The notes under the pieces were generated by a model. It searched no databases, was not told the origin of the DNA, and saw nothing but the letters and a program-made list of their open reading frames with translations. Positions 1 through 9,251 of a stretch of 52,198 nt of DNA are shown here, piece by piece. The first letter of the stretch is position 1, and the number at the start of each line of letters is the position of its first letter. This stretch comes from Verrucomicrobiota bacterium (GTDB taxonomy: Bacteria; Chlamydiota; Chlamydiia; Chlamydiales; Rhabdochlamydiaceae): positions 52,151-104,348 of the forward strand of contig JAFEGK010000011.1 of NCBI GenBank assembly GCA_018239985.1, read 5' to 3'. A program made the translations under genes and the position numbers.

Positions 1-15
1 ATAAAATTAAAAAAA

Positions 16-48
16 CCCCCCCCCCCCCCCCCAAAAAAAAAAAAAAAA
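16..48. repeat. C17 then A16 homopolymer tract
   Basis: Seventeen C (16-32) are followed directly by sixteen A (33-48), about 95 bases upstream of the MORN-protein start. Long homopolymers upstream of a gene can vary in length and switch expression. A tract at the very edge of the window could equally be a contig-end or sequencing artefact. Confidence 0.6.
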
Positions 49-142
49 TTTGAAAAGAAAATCGGCCCAAACACATTCACAGTGAGAGTCTTGCGATAAA
101 ATGGCGTTTTTTTCTATGGTTATGCGTGAATTAAAATAAAAA

Positions 143-907
143 ATGCAGTATAATTTTGATATGAATAAAATCGATCAAAATCCAGGAATTAATTCAAATC
201 AATCGGTTGACGTTGATGAGAATTCGCATCAACTTTTAGAAAGCCGTGTCGATGAGATCGGACGCATTTATTTAAAACAACAAACTCCCGATGGCACGAT
301 TTTAGTGCGCATACTTGATCTAGATAATTCAATAAGGGTACTATCTTCTAACAACGAATTCGAAGCAGTAGACACCAACAATCAGTATCAACTTTTAGAG
401 TGTTTTATTAGTAAAATCGGTGGCATTTTTTTGAAACAACGAACTCCGGAAGGTATTATTATAGACCGCTACTTAGGCCTAAACAATACACTTTATATAG
501 GGCAATTCGAAAAGTGGCAAGGTCATGGGCAAGGTAAATTGATTACAGCTAAAGGCGAGGTCTATGAAGGACAATTTAAAAATTGGAACCCTCATGGGCA
601 GGGTAAATTAATTAAATCTGATGGTGGAGTCTATCAAGGACAATTTGAATACGGACAGATTCAAGGGATGGGAACATTGATTGAAGCCGATGGATTTATC
701 TATAAAGGGCAATTTGAAGATGGGATCCCTCATGGGTGGGGTAAAGCGATTTTGCCTGATGGCTTTGTTTATGAAGGGCAATATGAACAAGGGGAAGCGC
801 ATGGAATACATGTGCGGTCTAAAAAGAATCTCCCGAGTCAAATGGCTGAGTTTCAAAATGGGGCGCAAATGGAAGATTGGCGCCTAGAACAGGGGCTAAG
901 CGCTTAG
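143..907 (+). CDS. MORN-repeat protein with duplicated N-terminal module
   Basis: The C-terminal half (about residues 118-228) carries five MORN repeats of the form Y-x-G-Q-F/Y-x8-G-x-G, which form an extended beta scaffold that binds lipids or proteins. The N-terminal half holds a second, internal duplication: residues 30-63 and 83-115 share QLLE, IG-x-I-x-LKQ, TP-x-G and a final L-x-L-x-N. No signal peptide or membrane segment is visible. The start at 143 has no clear Shine-Dalgarno sequence, and ATG 161 is an alternative. MORN proteins are common in amoeba-associated Chlamydiae and are sometimes proposed to act on host membranes, but that role is inference here. An inverted-repeat element begins right after the stop codon. 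Confidence 0.8.
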   Translation: MQYNFDMNKIDQNPGINSNQSVDVDENSHQLLESRVDEIGRIYLKQQTPDGTILVRILDLDNSIRVLSSNNEFEAVDTNNQYQLLECFISKIGGIFLKQRTPEGIIIDRYLGLNNTLYIGQFEKWQGHGQGKLITAKGEVYEGQFKNWNPHGQGKLIKSDGGVYQGQFEYGQIQGMGTLIEADGFIYKGQFEDGIPHGWGKAILPDGFVYEGQYEQGEAHGIHVRSKKNLPSQMAEFQNGAQMEDWRLEQGLSA

Positions 908-1067
908 TAACCCAACTTACCTCCTACCTTGCCCGAAGAGGCTAGCTGCAACCCATGATCTACTGCGTTTCTCTCCTCGCCAAGGTGACCACCTTGGCTT
1001 CGTCGAGAATCTTGTATCTCATCTCTTTCGCCCAGCTCTCGGGCAAGGTAGGGGGCAAGTTGGGTTA
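908..1067. repeat. Inverted-repeat element, family A, copy 1
   Basis: A 160-bp element bounded by TAACCC and GGGTTA. Arms 909-936 and 1039-1066 are complementary over 28 bases with a few mismatches. A central hairpin has 9-base arms (979-987 and 990-998) around a two-base loop. On the reverse strand it shares a block with copy 2 (GAGGA-x-AGA ... TTGCAGC) and the same overall architecture. It starts directly after the MORN stop codon (905-907). It may act as a terminator or be a MITE/REP-like mobile element. No open reading frame belongs to it. Confidence 0.7.
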
Positions 1068-1143
1068 GTATTTATTTTTTTATCCTGACCATCCTGCCTA
1101 TCCTGTTCTCTTTTTGTACCCTTTTCCTTGAAGAAATTCGCAT

Positions 1144-1172
1144 TTGTTGAAAACGGCCCGAACCGTTACAAT
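1144..1172 (+). promoter_or_regulatory. Candidate sigma70-type promoter
   Basis: TTGTTG (1144-1149) and TACAAT (1167-1172) are spaced by 17 bases, 27 bases upstream of the start at 1200. The -35 match is weak. Confidence 0.4.
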
Positions 1173-1199
1173 GGGACCTACTAAGAATAAGGTGGTTCC

Positions 1200-3242
1200 A
1201 TGCTCGGTTTCTTTCGCAAGTACCAAAAAGGGTTTTTCATTGTAGTCACGTTTTTTATCGTGGTCTCTTTCGTATTTTTCGGCACCTATGGGGCTTTCAC
1301 CAAAAGTGAAAGCATGCCCGATCGGGAGATTGGACATCTTGTAGATGGTTCAGTATTAAAAGAGCAAAAGCTCCACGCGCTTCTTCGCTTATTGCAGTAT
1401 GGTGCAGAAGAGGGGGGGCACAATGTCAACTTGCTCTCTGATAGTTTGGTCCATCGGGAGCTTATCCTTTCTGGCTTAGGCGAAATGCTCGCTGAGCACC
1501 ATTTTGATGAAATTAAAGAGGAGATGGCTGCTCGATGGAAACGGGCGAAGCATTATAGCCCCTATGTGCATCCTTATAATTCTGCGATCAGCGCAAAAAA
1601 TGTCTGGTCTCAATATTGTCCCAAAATGATTGGACTTCTCGAAGAGGTCAAAAAGGCACCTGAAGAGTTCTCCAAGGAGCAGTTGCCACTTCTATTTGCT
1701 TTGTATGCTGCTCAGGCCGATTTCCCACCGCAGCTTCTGCATCAAATGCTCTATTACAACCAAGGGCAGCAGACGCGGCCAGATCCGGGGTTACCGCAGG
1801 CCAACGTCGCTTTATTTGGATTTGAGACGGTCTCTGATTGGTTTGGCGAAAAATTTGTCGAGGAGATTGGAAAGCTAATTCTCAATTGTGCCTGTATTGC
1901 TAGGGAAGAGGGATACAAGGTTAGCAAAGAAGAAGCGAGAATCGATCTATACTCGAATGTCTATCGAGGGCTAAAGGCGTATAGCCAGGGGAAAACTCTC
2001 ACTAATGAAGAAGCGGAAAAAGTCTTTAATCAGCAGATTCGGATGATGGGCTTGGATGAAAATCTGGCTACAAATCTTTGGCGCGAGGTTCTCTGTTTCC
2101 GCCGGATGTTCGATGAGGTGGGCAATGCAGTTTTTGTCGACAGCTTGGCCTATAATCAATTCAAGAGTTTTGCAAAACCTGCCCAGCGGATTTGCAGATA
2201 CTCATTGCCCCATCACCTGCAGTTTGCCAATTTCCGCGAAATGGTCAAATTCCAGCGCTATTTGGAGATTGTCGCAGCTGGAGATTTTGTCGATCTGCCA
2301 AAGAGCTTGAAAAGGGCCGAAGAGGTCATGAATCGGCATCCAGAGCTTGCCTATAAAGAGTTCGAAATCGAAGTGGCGACTGCGACTAAGGAAGATGCGG
2401 CCGCCCAAGTGAGCTTGAAAGAGACTTGGAAGTGGGAAGGAGAAAACTTCGATCAGCTCAGAAAGGAATTCCCAAGCATTGTCAATTGCAAATCGGCCCA
2501 ATTCGAAGACAGAATGGATGTGCTCGATAAATTAGACGAGGCGACCCGTTTTAAAGTCGATCAATTTGCTCGTATGGCAATTGTTGATGCAGATAGCAGC
2601 CGCATTGACGCCGCGTTAGCATCTGCTAGGGGAGAGAGGCAGAGGGTAAAAGTGGCGCTTGGCAAAGTGGCCAGCCCATTTTCTGGGCAACATTTCTTGG
2701 GGCTTTTGGAAGTTGAGGATCCCGCTCTCAATCGGTATAGTGTCGACGGCGAAACTTTCTATGCGATTAGAGTTTTGGACAAAGGAAAGGGATGGAATCT
2801 CTTTTCCTTTGAAGAGGCCGATATGGATCAGGTTCTCGATAAATTTCTCCTCACTGCCTATAAAGATACCAGCGATCAATCGGCGGCAAAGATGTATGCC
2901 GATCTGCTCAAGTCGATCGACATCAAGACGAATCAGCTCGACGATTATGCCAAACATAGATTTGATCGTTATTTGAGCGCGATGCGCAAATTGGCGATCG
3001 AAAATCCGGCTGCGTTCGAAGAGGCGCAAAGTGGTTTGTGGGCTCTAGTTGCAAGAGAAGAGATAGTCAATGAGCCAACTTTGGCTGTAGGCGACTTCTC
3101 TACGGTGAAAGAAGGGCAATTCTTCAAATTGCTAGAGAATGTTGAAAACAAAGCTACAGATGCAGAGATCGCCTCTGTGAAGGAGCACCTCAAGCGGGAT
3201 GCCGAACAAGAGCTGATGCGCAAACTACTTAAAAGATTGTAA
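1200..3242 (+). CDS. Membrane-anchored PpiD/SurA-like periplasmic folding factor
   Basis: This 680-residue protein has a short basic N-terminus and one membrane segment at about residues 11-31, followed by a long, charged, mostly helical region that would lie in the periplasm. The layout is that of PpiD and SurA-N proteins, inner-membrane-tethered chaperones for outer-membrane proteins. Near residue 46 an [IL]-x-x-L-V-D-G segment resembles the start of the SurA-N domain. I see no clear parvulin isomerase core, so it may be a chaperone without isomerase activity. The start has a good AAGGTGG four bases upstream. Its stop overlaps the next ATG by one base (TAATG), indicating translational coupling. 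The assignment rests on layout and weak sequence resemblance. Confidence 0.55.
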   Translation: MLGFFRKYQKGFFIVVTFFIVVSFVFFGTYGAFTKSESMPDREIGHLVDGSVLKEQKLHALLRLLQYGAEEGGHNVNLLSDSLVHRELILSGLGEMLAEHHFDEIKEEMAARWKRAKHYSPYVHPYNSAISAKNVWSQYCPKMIGLLEEVKKAPEEFSKEQLPLLFALYAAQADFPPQLLHQMLYYNQGQQTRPDPGLPQANVALFGFETVSDWFGEKFVEEIGKLILNCACIAREEGYKVSKEEARIDLYSNVYRGLKAYSQGKTLTNEEAEKVFNQQIRMMGLDENLATNLWREVLCFRRMFDEVGNAVFVDSLAYNQFKSFAKPAQRICRYSLPHHLQFANFREMVKFQRYLEIVAAGDFVDLPKSLKRAEEVMNRHPELAYKEFEIEVATATKEDAAAQVSLKETWKWEGENFDQLRKEFPSIVNCKSAQFEDRMDVLDKLDEATRFKVDQFARMAIVDADSSRIDAALASARGERQRVKVALGKVASPFSGQHFLGLLEVEDPALNRYSVDGETFYAIRVLDKGKGWNLFSFEEADMDQVLDKFLLTAYKDTSDQSAAKMYADLLKSIDIKTNQLDDYAKHRFDRYLSAMRKLAIENPAAFEEAQSGLWALVAREEIVNEPTLAVGDFSTVKEGQFFKLLENVENKATDAEIASVKEHLKRDAEQELMRKLLKRL

Positions 3243-3835
3243 TGGAAGAAAATCTCGACCCCATTTCTCCGATTCTGCCGATCGATTTTTTCAATACACA
3301 GATCGATCTGCATGAGGTGGAAAAGGGAGAATTGAAAAAAAAACATCTTCTCCCCGATTTCTCCGACCTCCTCGCCGAGGACCATTTTGCCGATGTGTCG
3401 ATGGGATGGGAGCAGAAAGGACTCCACTTTGCCATTGAGGTGCATTATCCATTTGCTGAGGGAGATGGTGTCGAGCTATTCATCGACACACGGGACCTGA
3501 AAACGGCAGGGTTTGTTACCCGTTTTTGCCACCATTTTCTCATTGAAGGGACGACTGCTCAGGAGATCACAACCTTTCGTACCGACGACAAACATGAGCT
3601 TTGCAATTCGAGCCTGATCGAGGTGAAGGGCAACTTTCCAAAGAAGAATTATTCCTTACACATTTTTATCCCGGCTGAGTGCCTACATGGGTATGACCCC
3701 ACTTCATTCGATCGGCTTGGATTTGCCTACCGGATTAACCGCGATGAAGGAAATCGGCAACACTTTAGTCTCTCTTCTGACTACTTCGCAATTGAAAAAG
3801 AGCCGAGCCTCTGGAGCTCGCTTCTATTCAAATGA
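3242..3835 (+). CDS. Conserved-looking hypothetical protein, coupled to the PpiD-like gene
   Basis: A 197-residue soluble protein with no signal peptide or membrane segment. The middle (about residues 55-130) has alternating hydrophobic strands and a segment around VELFIDTRDLKTAG that recalls the beta-sandwich of carbohydrate-binding or DOMON-like domains, as does the later region with Y-x-L-x-I-F-I-P. I do not recognise it with confidence. It is translationally coupled to the upstream gene through a TAATG junction, so a role with that envelope protein is a reasonable inference. Its last 12 bases overlap the end of the convergent PP2C gene. Confidence 0.65.
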   Translation: MEENLDPISPILPIDFFNTQIDLHEVEKGELKKKHLLPDFSDLLAEDHFADVSMGWEQKGLHFAIEVHYPFAEGDGVELFIDTRDLKTAGFVTRFCHHFLIEGTTAQEITTFRTDDKHELCNSSLIEVKGNFPKKNYSLHIFIPAECLHGYDPTSFDRLGFAYRINRDEGNRQHFSLSSDYFAIEKEPSLWSSLLFK

Positions 3836-4987
3836 GTCATAGTCTATCGGCTCTGTTTGGGTCCGCTGGATTTCTGGTTCCTTCCCTTCAATCATGGTCG
3901 CCACAACAGCCGTCACATTGTCTGTGCTCTTTTTCACTCTGAGAGCATAGTCGACAGCAATTTTCGCAAAATCGGCCGCTTCATCACGCCAGTGCTGGGC
4001 GAAGAGGTCTTGAAGTTCCTGTATCGATGCAAAATCGAATAGCCCGTCGCAAGCACAAAGGATCCTATCCCCTGGTCTGAGTTGTAACTGTGAGCAGACC
4101 GGTAAATGACTTAGGGCACTTTGACCATGTTCTTTAGCTTGATGATCTCCAAGGGAGCAGCAAAGGTTAAGCCCGCCAAAACGGCGCTCTTTGCCTTGTA
4201 ACTGAACCCATTTTCCAAATTCTTCCTGAGTGAGAATTTGACGTACCTTTTCGACGCATTCCGGGGTATCCCAATTCTTTATTGGGGACATCGGAATCGC
4301 GTAGACAGCCCCTTTATGTTCTCGGAAAACGACGATTTTAGAGTCGCCTATATTCCCGACGCTTAAAATCCCATTCACCCGTTCAATTAGAGCCACCGCC
4401 GCAGTTGTCCCTGCAATGACATTTTTCGGAAGGCTATTGTGAGTCATTTCTGCCCACTTTTCACAGGCAGATTGAAAATGAAAATTATTAGAGCGAAATC
4501 GCTCAAGGAGATGTTCTTTTGCAGAATTGACAACTTGGGTTGCCATTTTGAGACCATCTTGTGGCTCACCACTGCGCAGTCTCTTTTTATCGATAAGTCC
4601 GTGTCCATCACAAACTAGGATCAAGGTTCCCAGTTTTCCAGATTCGACCAGGTGGCGATCCTCCATCGAGGGTCGAATCCCTTGCTGAGAGCAATCAGTT
4701 GATTCGACACGAAAAGGGTCAAGCAAACGCTTTTTTGTGTTAATGATGGAATCGTCCCTTACAAGACCGTGTTCTCCATCTGCTTGAAATCGGGCTGCAT
4801 TAAGCCTAAAAGCGGGGCCAGAATTGAGCGGGGGGATATGCCAAAGATCGCGGGGTGTGAGAGGGCCTACAGTATAACTTCTTGGTGACAATGGAACTTC
4901 TGTTTCATCTTCACGACCTATTTCCATTGGAGCTGAACTAAACCCAATATATGGGTCGGGTGAAGGGATAGCCTGAAGCCTTTCCAT
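3824..4987 (-). CDS. PP2C-family serine/threonine protein phosphatase
   Basis: A 387-residue metal-dependent phosphatase. The PP2C motifs appear in order: RPSMEDR (106-111), LVCDGHG (124-130), GTTAAVALI, VGNIGDSKIV, a CSLGD segment, CACDGLFD and STDNVTAVV. The metal-coordinating aspartates are present, so it should be active. About 95 residues before the domain are rich in proline, serine and charge and match no domain; in secreted effectors such regions carry targeting signals. A canonical AGGAGG lies six bases before the ATG. It could work inside the bacterium against Ser/Thr kinases or be delivered to the host; the sequence does not decide. It converges on the preceding gene with a 12-base overlap. 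Confidence 0.9.
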   Translation of the reverse strand: MERLQAIPSPDPYIGFSSAPMEIGREDETEVPLSPRSYTVGPLTPRDLWHIPPLNSGPAFRLNAARFQADGEHGLVRDDSIINTKKRLLDPFRVESTDCSQQGIRPSMEDRHLVESGKLGTLILVCDGHGLIDKKRLRSGEPQDGLKMATQVVNSAKEHLLERFRSNNFHFQSACEKWAEMTHNSLPKNVIAGTTAAVALIERVNGILSVGNIGDSKIVVFREHKGAVYAIPMSPIKNWDTPECVEKVRQILTQEEFGKWVQLQGKERRFGGLNLCCSLGDHQAKEHGQSALSHLPVCSQLQLRPGDRILCACDGLFDFASIQELQDLFAQHWRDEAADFAKIAVDYALRVKKSTDNVTAVVATMIEGKEPEIQRTQTEPIDYDSFE

Positions 4988-5055
4988 ATTAAACCTCCTG
5001 GTTTAGTGAAAAAATGATAGCATAAACGGCCGATTTCATGTAAACTTCTCGGATT

Positions 5056-5415
5056 ATGAAGTACACTGAATCGCACGAATGGATCACTGTTAAAAATAGT
5101 TCTGGCAGAGTGGGGATTTCAGCCTATGCGCAAACGGAACTAGGCGACGTCGTCTATATTGAGCTTCCTAAAGTGGGCCAGATAGTCAAAGCGAAAGAAG
5201 AGGTTGCGATCCTTGAGTCGACAAAGGCCGCCGCCGATATTTATAGTCCGGTCTCAGGGCGGGTCACCGCGGTTAACCCAAAACTTTTAGAAAATACCCA
5301 GTTACTCAATTATTCCCCCGAGCAAGAGGGGTGGCTCTATGAAATTGCCCTTTCAGATCCTTCAGAGCTTGACACTTTGCTCGATGAAGAGCAATATCAT
5401 CAGATGATTTCTTAA
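5056..5415 (+). CDS. gcvH: Glycine cleavage H-like lipoyl carrier protein
   Basis: A 119-residue protein of normal GcvH length. It begins with the family signature K-Y-T-x-S-H-E-W and contains the lipoylation site ESTKAAADIYSP (lysine about residue 56), followed by the P-V-S-G-x-V-x-x-V-N motif. GcvH carries the aminomethyl group on a lipoyl arm between the P, T and L proteins of the glycine cleavage system. No gcvP, gcvT or lipoate ligase is in the window. Chlamydiae commonly keep a gcsH gene without the complete system, so the protein may serve lipoate relay rather than glycine breakdown (inference). The next gene starts eight bases after its stop. Confidence 0.93.
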   Translation: MKYTESHEWITVKNSSGRVGISAYAQTELGDVVYIELPKVGQIVKAKEEVAILESTKAAADIYSPVSGRVTAVNPKLLENTQLLNYSPEQEGWLYEIALSDPSELDTLLDEEQYHQMIS

Positions 5416-5423
5416 GAGGTGCT

Positions 5424-8400
5424 ATGCGGCGCAAATCGTTAATTATTATTCCCATTATTTTCTTTGCAGCTCTGTTTCTCCTGCGGCATCAAGTTGTCGT
5501 GGTAGGAACGAAGGTTTGCTTAAATAAAACATTTGAGCAGCATGTAGGTTATAAAGATGTCTCGTCCCGCAAAGGCAAAGTGGTCGTCGAGGGGCTCCAA
5601 GTCCGCGACAAACAGATGTTGCTCGTTGTAGAGGAGATGGAATTTGGCCTTAATTTTAGAAAGGTGCTCGCTCATCCGAAAGGCTTTATCACTCTTTGCC
5701 GCAAGGGGATCACCAATTGGAATGAAGCCTTTATAGCTCTCAAGCGGTATGGCAATGGGTTGTCGATTCAAAACGGGGTTTTACAGCTCGAAGGGGAGCG
5801 TTATTATTTCCAGTTTGAAAATGGGAATTTGGCCATCAGCCACGACCCTAGCTTGAAAGACCATCCGTTCCTGGAGGCCTATTTCAACGTCAGAAAAGAT
5901 CAGGTCAGTGTTCAGCTGACTGTGCAGAATGTGCCGAGCCAGCGGCTTCTGCGGCTGGCCTCTTTTGTTGCTCCCACCTATTTGGCAGATTTGCAGGAAC
6001 CGCAAGGGCAGATAGAACTTAAAGCACACGCCGTCATTAAAAAGAACGGAGAATTAGCTGAGCTGTCAACCCGTTTTGGACTGGAGAATTTTCAGGTCTT
6101 CTATCCTAAGATGGAAGTAGCTCTGCAGACGAAAAAGTTGATTGGTGCTTTCAATTATCCCAAAGGAAATCGGGATCTACCCCTCTGGAAAAGAACCGAA
6201 TGCAAGGCCCTGTTAGAAAAGGGGAGTCTCATTTGGGGAGAAAAATTAGCCCTTTCGAATTTAAATGGAAATCTTAGCTTAGATCCTAATCTCGATCCCT
6301 CCCTCTTCTTAAAGGGAGAATTGGCAGACGAAGGGCGACCTTTGCAACTGCAGCTCGAAGGGAAAGGGGCCGTACACGAAGATCAAGCCTATTGGCTCGA
6401 ATTTGGATTGAGTCTCAATAATCGACAAGGGACAGAATGTGGAGCGTTTCTCTCAATTTGCCGCCCACAAGCTAATGACCTGGTCGTTCAGTTAGAAGCA
6501 GATAACCTCCTGGCTGGACAAGTCGAAATGCTCAAGGGCTATTTTGCCAAATCGATTCCTAGAGTAAAAGAATGGGAAGTGAAAGAAGGGGCGATAGGCG
6601 GCAAACTGGTTGCCCTTTTTGAAAAAGGGGAACTTGCCCATTTCGAGGTCCAAGATCTGGTGGGAAAAAATATTGTCCTGGCGCAAACGAATAAAAAAGA
6701 GCCGCTCTGTTTTTCAACTATTCGGGGTGAGGGGCGACTTTTCGATACATTCAATGTGGAATTGGCTCTTTCAGCGCCCGATTTATTCGCCTTCATCTCG
6801 CCCGAATTCAAAGAAGCCTATGCCAATTACCGCTATGATGACATGGCCCATCTCTCGATGAACATCAAATTTGGTAAAAAAGAGGTAGAGACATCTGCTC
6901 AAGTGGATTTTATCCAGCAAAAACAAACCGTTCAATTTGGGTATAAGAGCAAGACCCCATTTCCTGCGTCTATTCAAGAGATTTCAGAAGGGTGGCTCCA
7001 TAGCGATAGACTCACTCACATGGTCTATGGCCCCTTTGTCAGGCTCGCCAATGAGGATCTCGATCTTTATGGAACGATCGATTTGACCGCAAGCTACGAT
7101 GGGAAACAGGTCGACTGTACTCTCCAAATTGATGAGTTTCTCTGTAAACACCCCCTGCTCGATTTCAAAGTCTCATCGATCGGAGAGAAAGGGAAAACTC
7201 AAGGCAGAGCTAAATTCAGCTATGACCTTGGCTTGAAAAAGATCACCGGGACTCTTCCAATCCGCAGCGGAGATGCCTACGATCGGATGAGTGGGATCCG
7301 TTTCCAGGATTTATACGCTGACCTATCATTGAGCTCCAATCTCATCGAAGGAAAAGTTACTCATTCAACGATCCTGTATGACCAACTTGAACTCTTAAAT
7401 GAGGCAAAGTTTGACTTTAAATACGGTGAATCTTTCTCTCTCACTTCGCTCTTGGCGAAAATTGCACTCCCAAGCACAGCGGAGTTTTATCTCGCCGTAG
7501 ATAAACTCGACAGCAAATCCTCAGATTGCCGATTGCTTCAGGGTAAAGAGGAGCTGGCCCATTTCGTCGGGACAAAAGGGGAAATCTGGAATGGTACTCT
7601 CAACGTGAAACCGCTTAAAGAAGATTTCGAGATTAAGTTCGCGTATGACACGCGAACTGAAAATGCTATCTTAGATGTCGCTGGCGAAACCATCCATCTT
7701 TTCTGCAAAAAACAGGGGGTTGATTACGTTGTAGAGAAACTCCAGCTGCAAGATCTCTCTTTAAAAGGGGTGATTGCCAAAGCAGAAAAAGGATTTACCC
7801 TTTCGAGTTTTGAGGTGATGAAGCCCAATGTCACCTTGCGTGGTGCTGGAACAGTTGCGCTCGATTTGCCTAAAGACGATCAGGGCTTTGGGGTCAGAAG
7901 CGACCTAAACTTGCAGGTTGATATGGCTGCACCGCTGCCCATTCAATTGCAGACTACACGAGCATTCAAACTTGCTTATTCCCCTGAAATGGGATTCATC
8001 TTATCTGATCTTGATCTAGCTGGTGTCGGTTGTCAGCTAAATATTGGACAGCTCGAATATGCCAAAGCGGGAGAGCATACAGTTGCCAACAAGTGCACTT
8101 TTAAAGTGTCAGATGAAGTACTTGCCCGTTTTTGTGCCGAAGGTGCGCTGCCACAATTTTTGCGCGATTTTAAGCTCTTCAAAAGCCTCTCAGGGCAGGT
8201 TAACTACATCAATCAAAAAGGAAAAACATTGGTTGAAGGGATAATCTCTACCCATCACATTTCTCTGGAATGGAAAGATGAAGCTGGGGAATTTGCCTTT
8301 GGAACAGAAAATGAAAAAATCCTCTTTCAACTGCACCGCGACGCAGAGGGTTTTCATATTGATGGGATCAAAGGAAATCTTGGAGGCTTGATGGCCGATT

Positions 8401-9251
8401 TGAAAAGCCAAGGAAAAGAGCATCTAAAAGGGCAAGTCTCTGTCAATTTTTCCTCTTTGAATGAGCTGATCGATCTGCCACTGAACAAGTATCTCTCGAT
8501 TTGGAAGGCCGGTGGTGGCTACCAATTTGACGGAGTATTCACCCCACAAAAGAATCTCGCAAACTGGTTTTTCAAAGGGAAGCTAAAAGGGCAGGACTTT
8601 GAGTGGAATGGCTACCAGATCGATTCTGTCGAAGCTAAACTCGATGTTGAGCCGGGGAAAGTGACCCTCGAGAACATCGATCTTTCCGATGATGCTGGAA
8701 AAGTGTGGATTGGAGAGGCAAATCTTACGCGGTTGAAGAATAAAGTATGGGTCTTTTCTGTTCCCAAAGCCGAAATCCGCAACTTCCAACCGAGCATATT
8801 GACCAGAGTAGGGGTCGAAGTTCCGCCTTCAAAGCCACTGATCATCAAATCAGCTACCCTAGAGAATCTAAAAGGGAGAATCGACGATCTCAAGAGCATC
8901 TCTGGAACTGGATCCTTCACCTTCTCCAACAAGCAATTGCCTAAACTTCCGACCCAGATTTTGCAAAAACTAGGACTCGATGGGGCCCTTTTTGTCCCCA
9001 ACTCTGGGTCGGTTCAACTGACGCTAGAGAATGGGAAATGCCTATTCAAAGGAGTCAAATCGGTCATTACTGAAAAGAAAAAATCGGAATTTGAAGCCCC
9101 ACGCAACGGTGAAATTGGGTATATCGATTTTGATGGCAATCTAGCGATTGACATGATGGTCAAACAGCACGTTGCCCGCGGCATGACCCTCCCCCTCACT
9201 TTGCAAGTGCGTGGCAATTGGAATGATCCTCAAGTCACAATCATCAAGTGA
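5424..9251 (+). CDS. Giant AsmA/YhdP-like envelope protein
   Basis: A 1275-residue protein with an N-terminal signal anchor (about residues 5-22, after MRRK) and then an unbroken run of alternating beta strands with no enzyme motifs. The size, single N-terminal anchor and strand-rich body match the AsmA/TamB/YhdP superfamily, whose members form hydrophobic grooves that carry phospholipids between inner and outer membranes. The C-terminus ends in a V-R-G-x-W-x-x-P-x-V motif resembling the end of AsmA-like C-terminal domains. An AAGAGG lies six bases before the ATG. The stop overlaps the GTG start of comF by four bases. Family membership is inferred from architecture; a profile search would settle it. 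Confidence 0.6.
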   Translation: MRRKSLIIIPIIFFAALFLLRHQVVVVGTKVCLNKTFEQHVGYKDVSSRKGKVVVEGLQVRDKQMLLVVEEMEFGLNFRKVLAHPKGFITLCRKGITNWNEAFIALKRYGNGLSIQNGVLQLEGERYYFQFENGNLAISHDPSLKDHPFLEAYFNVRKDQVSVQLTVQNVPSQRLLRLASFVAPTYLADLQEPQGQIELKAHAVIKKNGELAELSTRFGLENFQVFYPKMEVALQTKKLIGAFNYPKGNRDLPLWKRTECKALLEKGSLIWGEKLALSNLNGNLSLDPNLDPSLFLKGELADEGRPLQLQLEGKGAVHEDQAYWLEFGLSLNNRQGTECGAFLSICRPQANDLVVQLEADNLLAGQVEMLKGYFAKSIPRVKEWEVKEGAIGGKLVALFEKGELAHFEVQDLVGKNIVLAQTNKKEPLCFSTIRGEGRLFDTFNVELALSAPDLFAFISPEFKEAYANYRYDDMAHLSMNIKFGKKEVETSAQVDFIQQKQTVQFGYKSKTPFPASIQEISEGWLHSDRLTHMVYGPFVRLANEDLDLYGTIDLTASYDGKQVDCTLQIDEFLCKHPLLDFKVSSIGEKGKTQGRAKFSYDLGLKKITGTLPIRSGDAYDRMSGIRFQDLYADLSLSSNLIEGKVTHSTILYDQLELLNEAKFDFKYGESFSLTSLLAKIALPSTAEFYLAVDKLDSKSSDCRLLQGKEELAHFVGTKGEIWNGTLNVKPLKEDFEIKFAYDTRTENAILDVAGETIHLFCKKQGVDYVVEKLQLQDLSLKGVIAKAEKGFTLSSFEVMKPNVTLRGAGTVALDLPKDDQGFGVRSDLNLQVDMAAPLPIQLQTTRAFKLAYSPEMGFILSDLDLAGVGCQLNIGQLEYAKAGEHTVANKCTFKVSDEVLARFCAEGALPQFLRDFKLFKSLSGQVNYINQKGKTLVEGIISTHHISLEWKDEAGEFAFGTENEKILFQLHRDAEGFHIDGIKGNLGGLMADLKSQGKEHLKGQVSVNFSSLNELIDLPLNKYLSIWKAGGGYQFDGVFTPQKNLANWFFKGKLKGQDFEWNGYQIDSVEAKLDVEPGKVTLENIDLSDDAGKVWIGEANLTRLKNKVWVFSVPKAEIRNFQPSILTRVGVEVPPSKPLIIKSATLENLKGRIDDLKSISGTGSFTFSNKQLPKLPTQILQKLGLDGALFVPNSGSVQLTLENGKCLFKGVKSVITEKKKSEFEAPRNGEIGYIDFDGNLAIDMMVKQHVARGMTLPLTLQVRGNWNDPQVTIIK

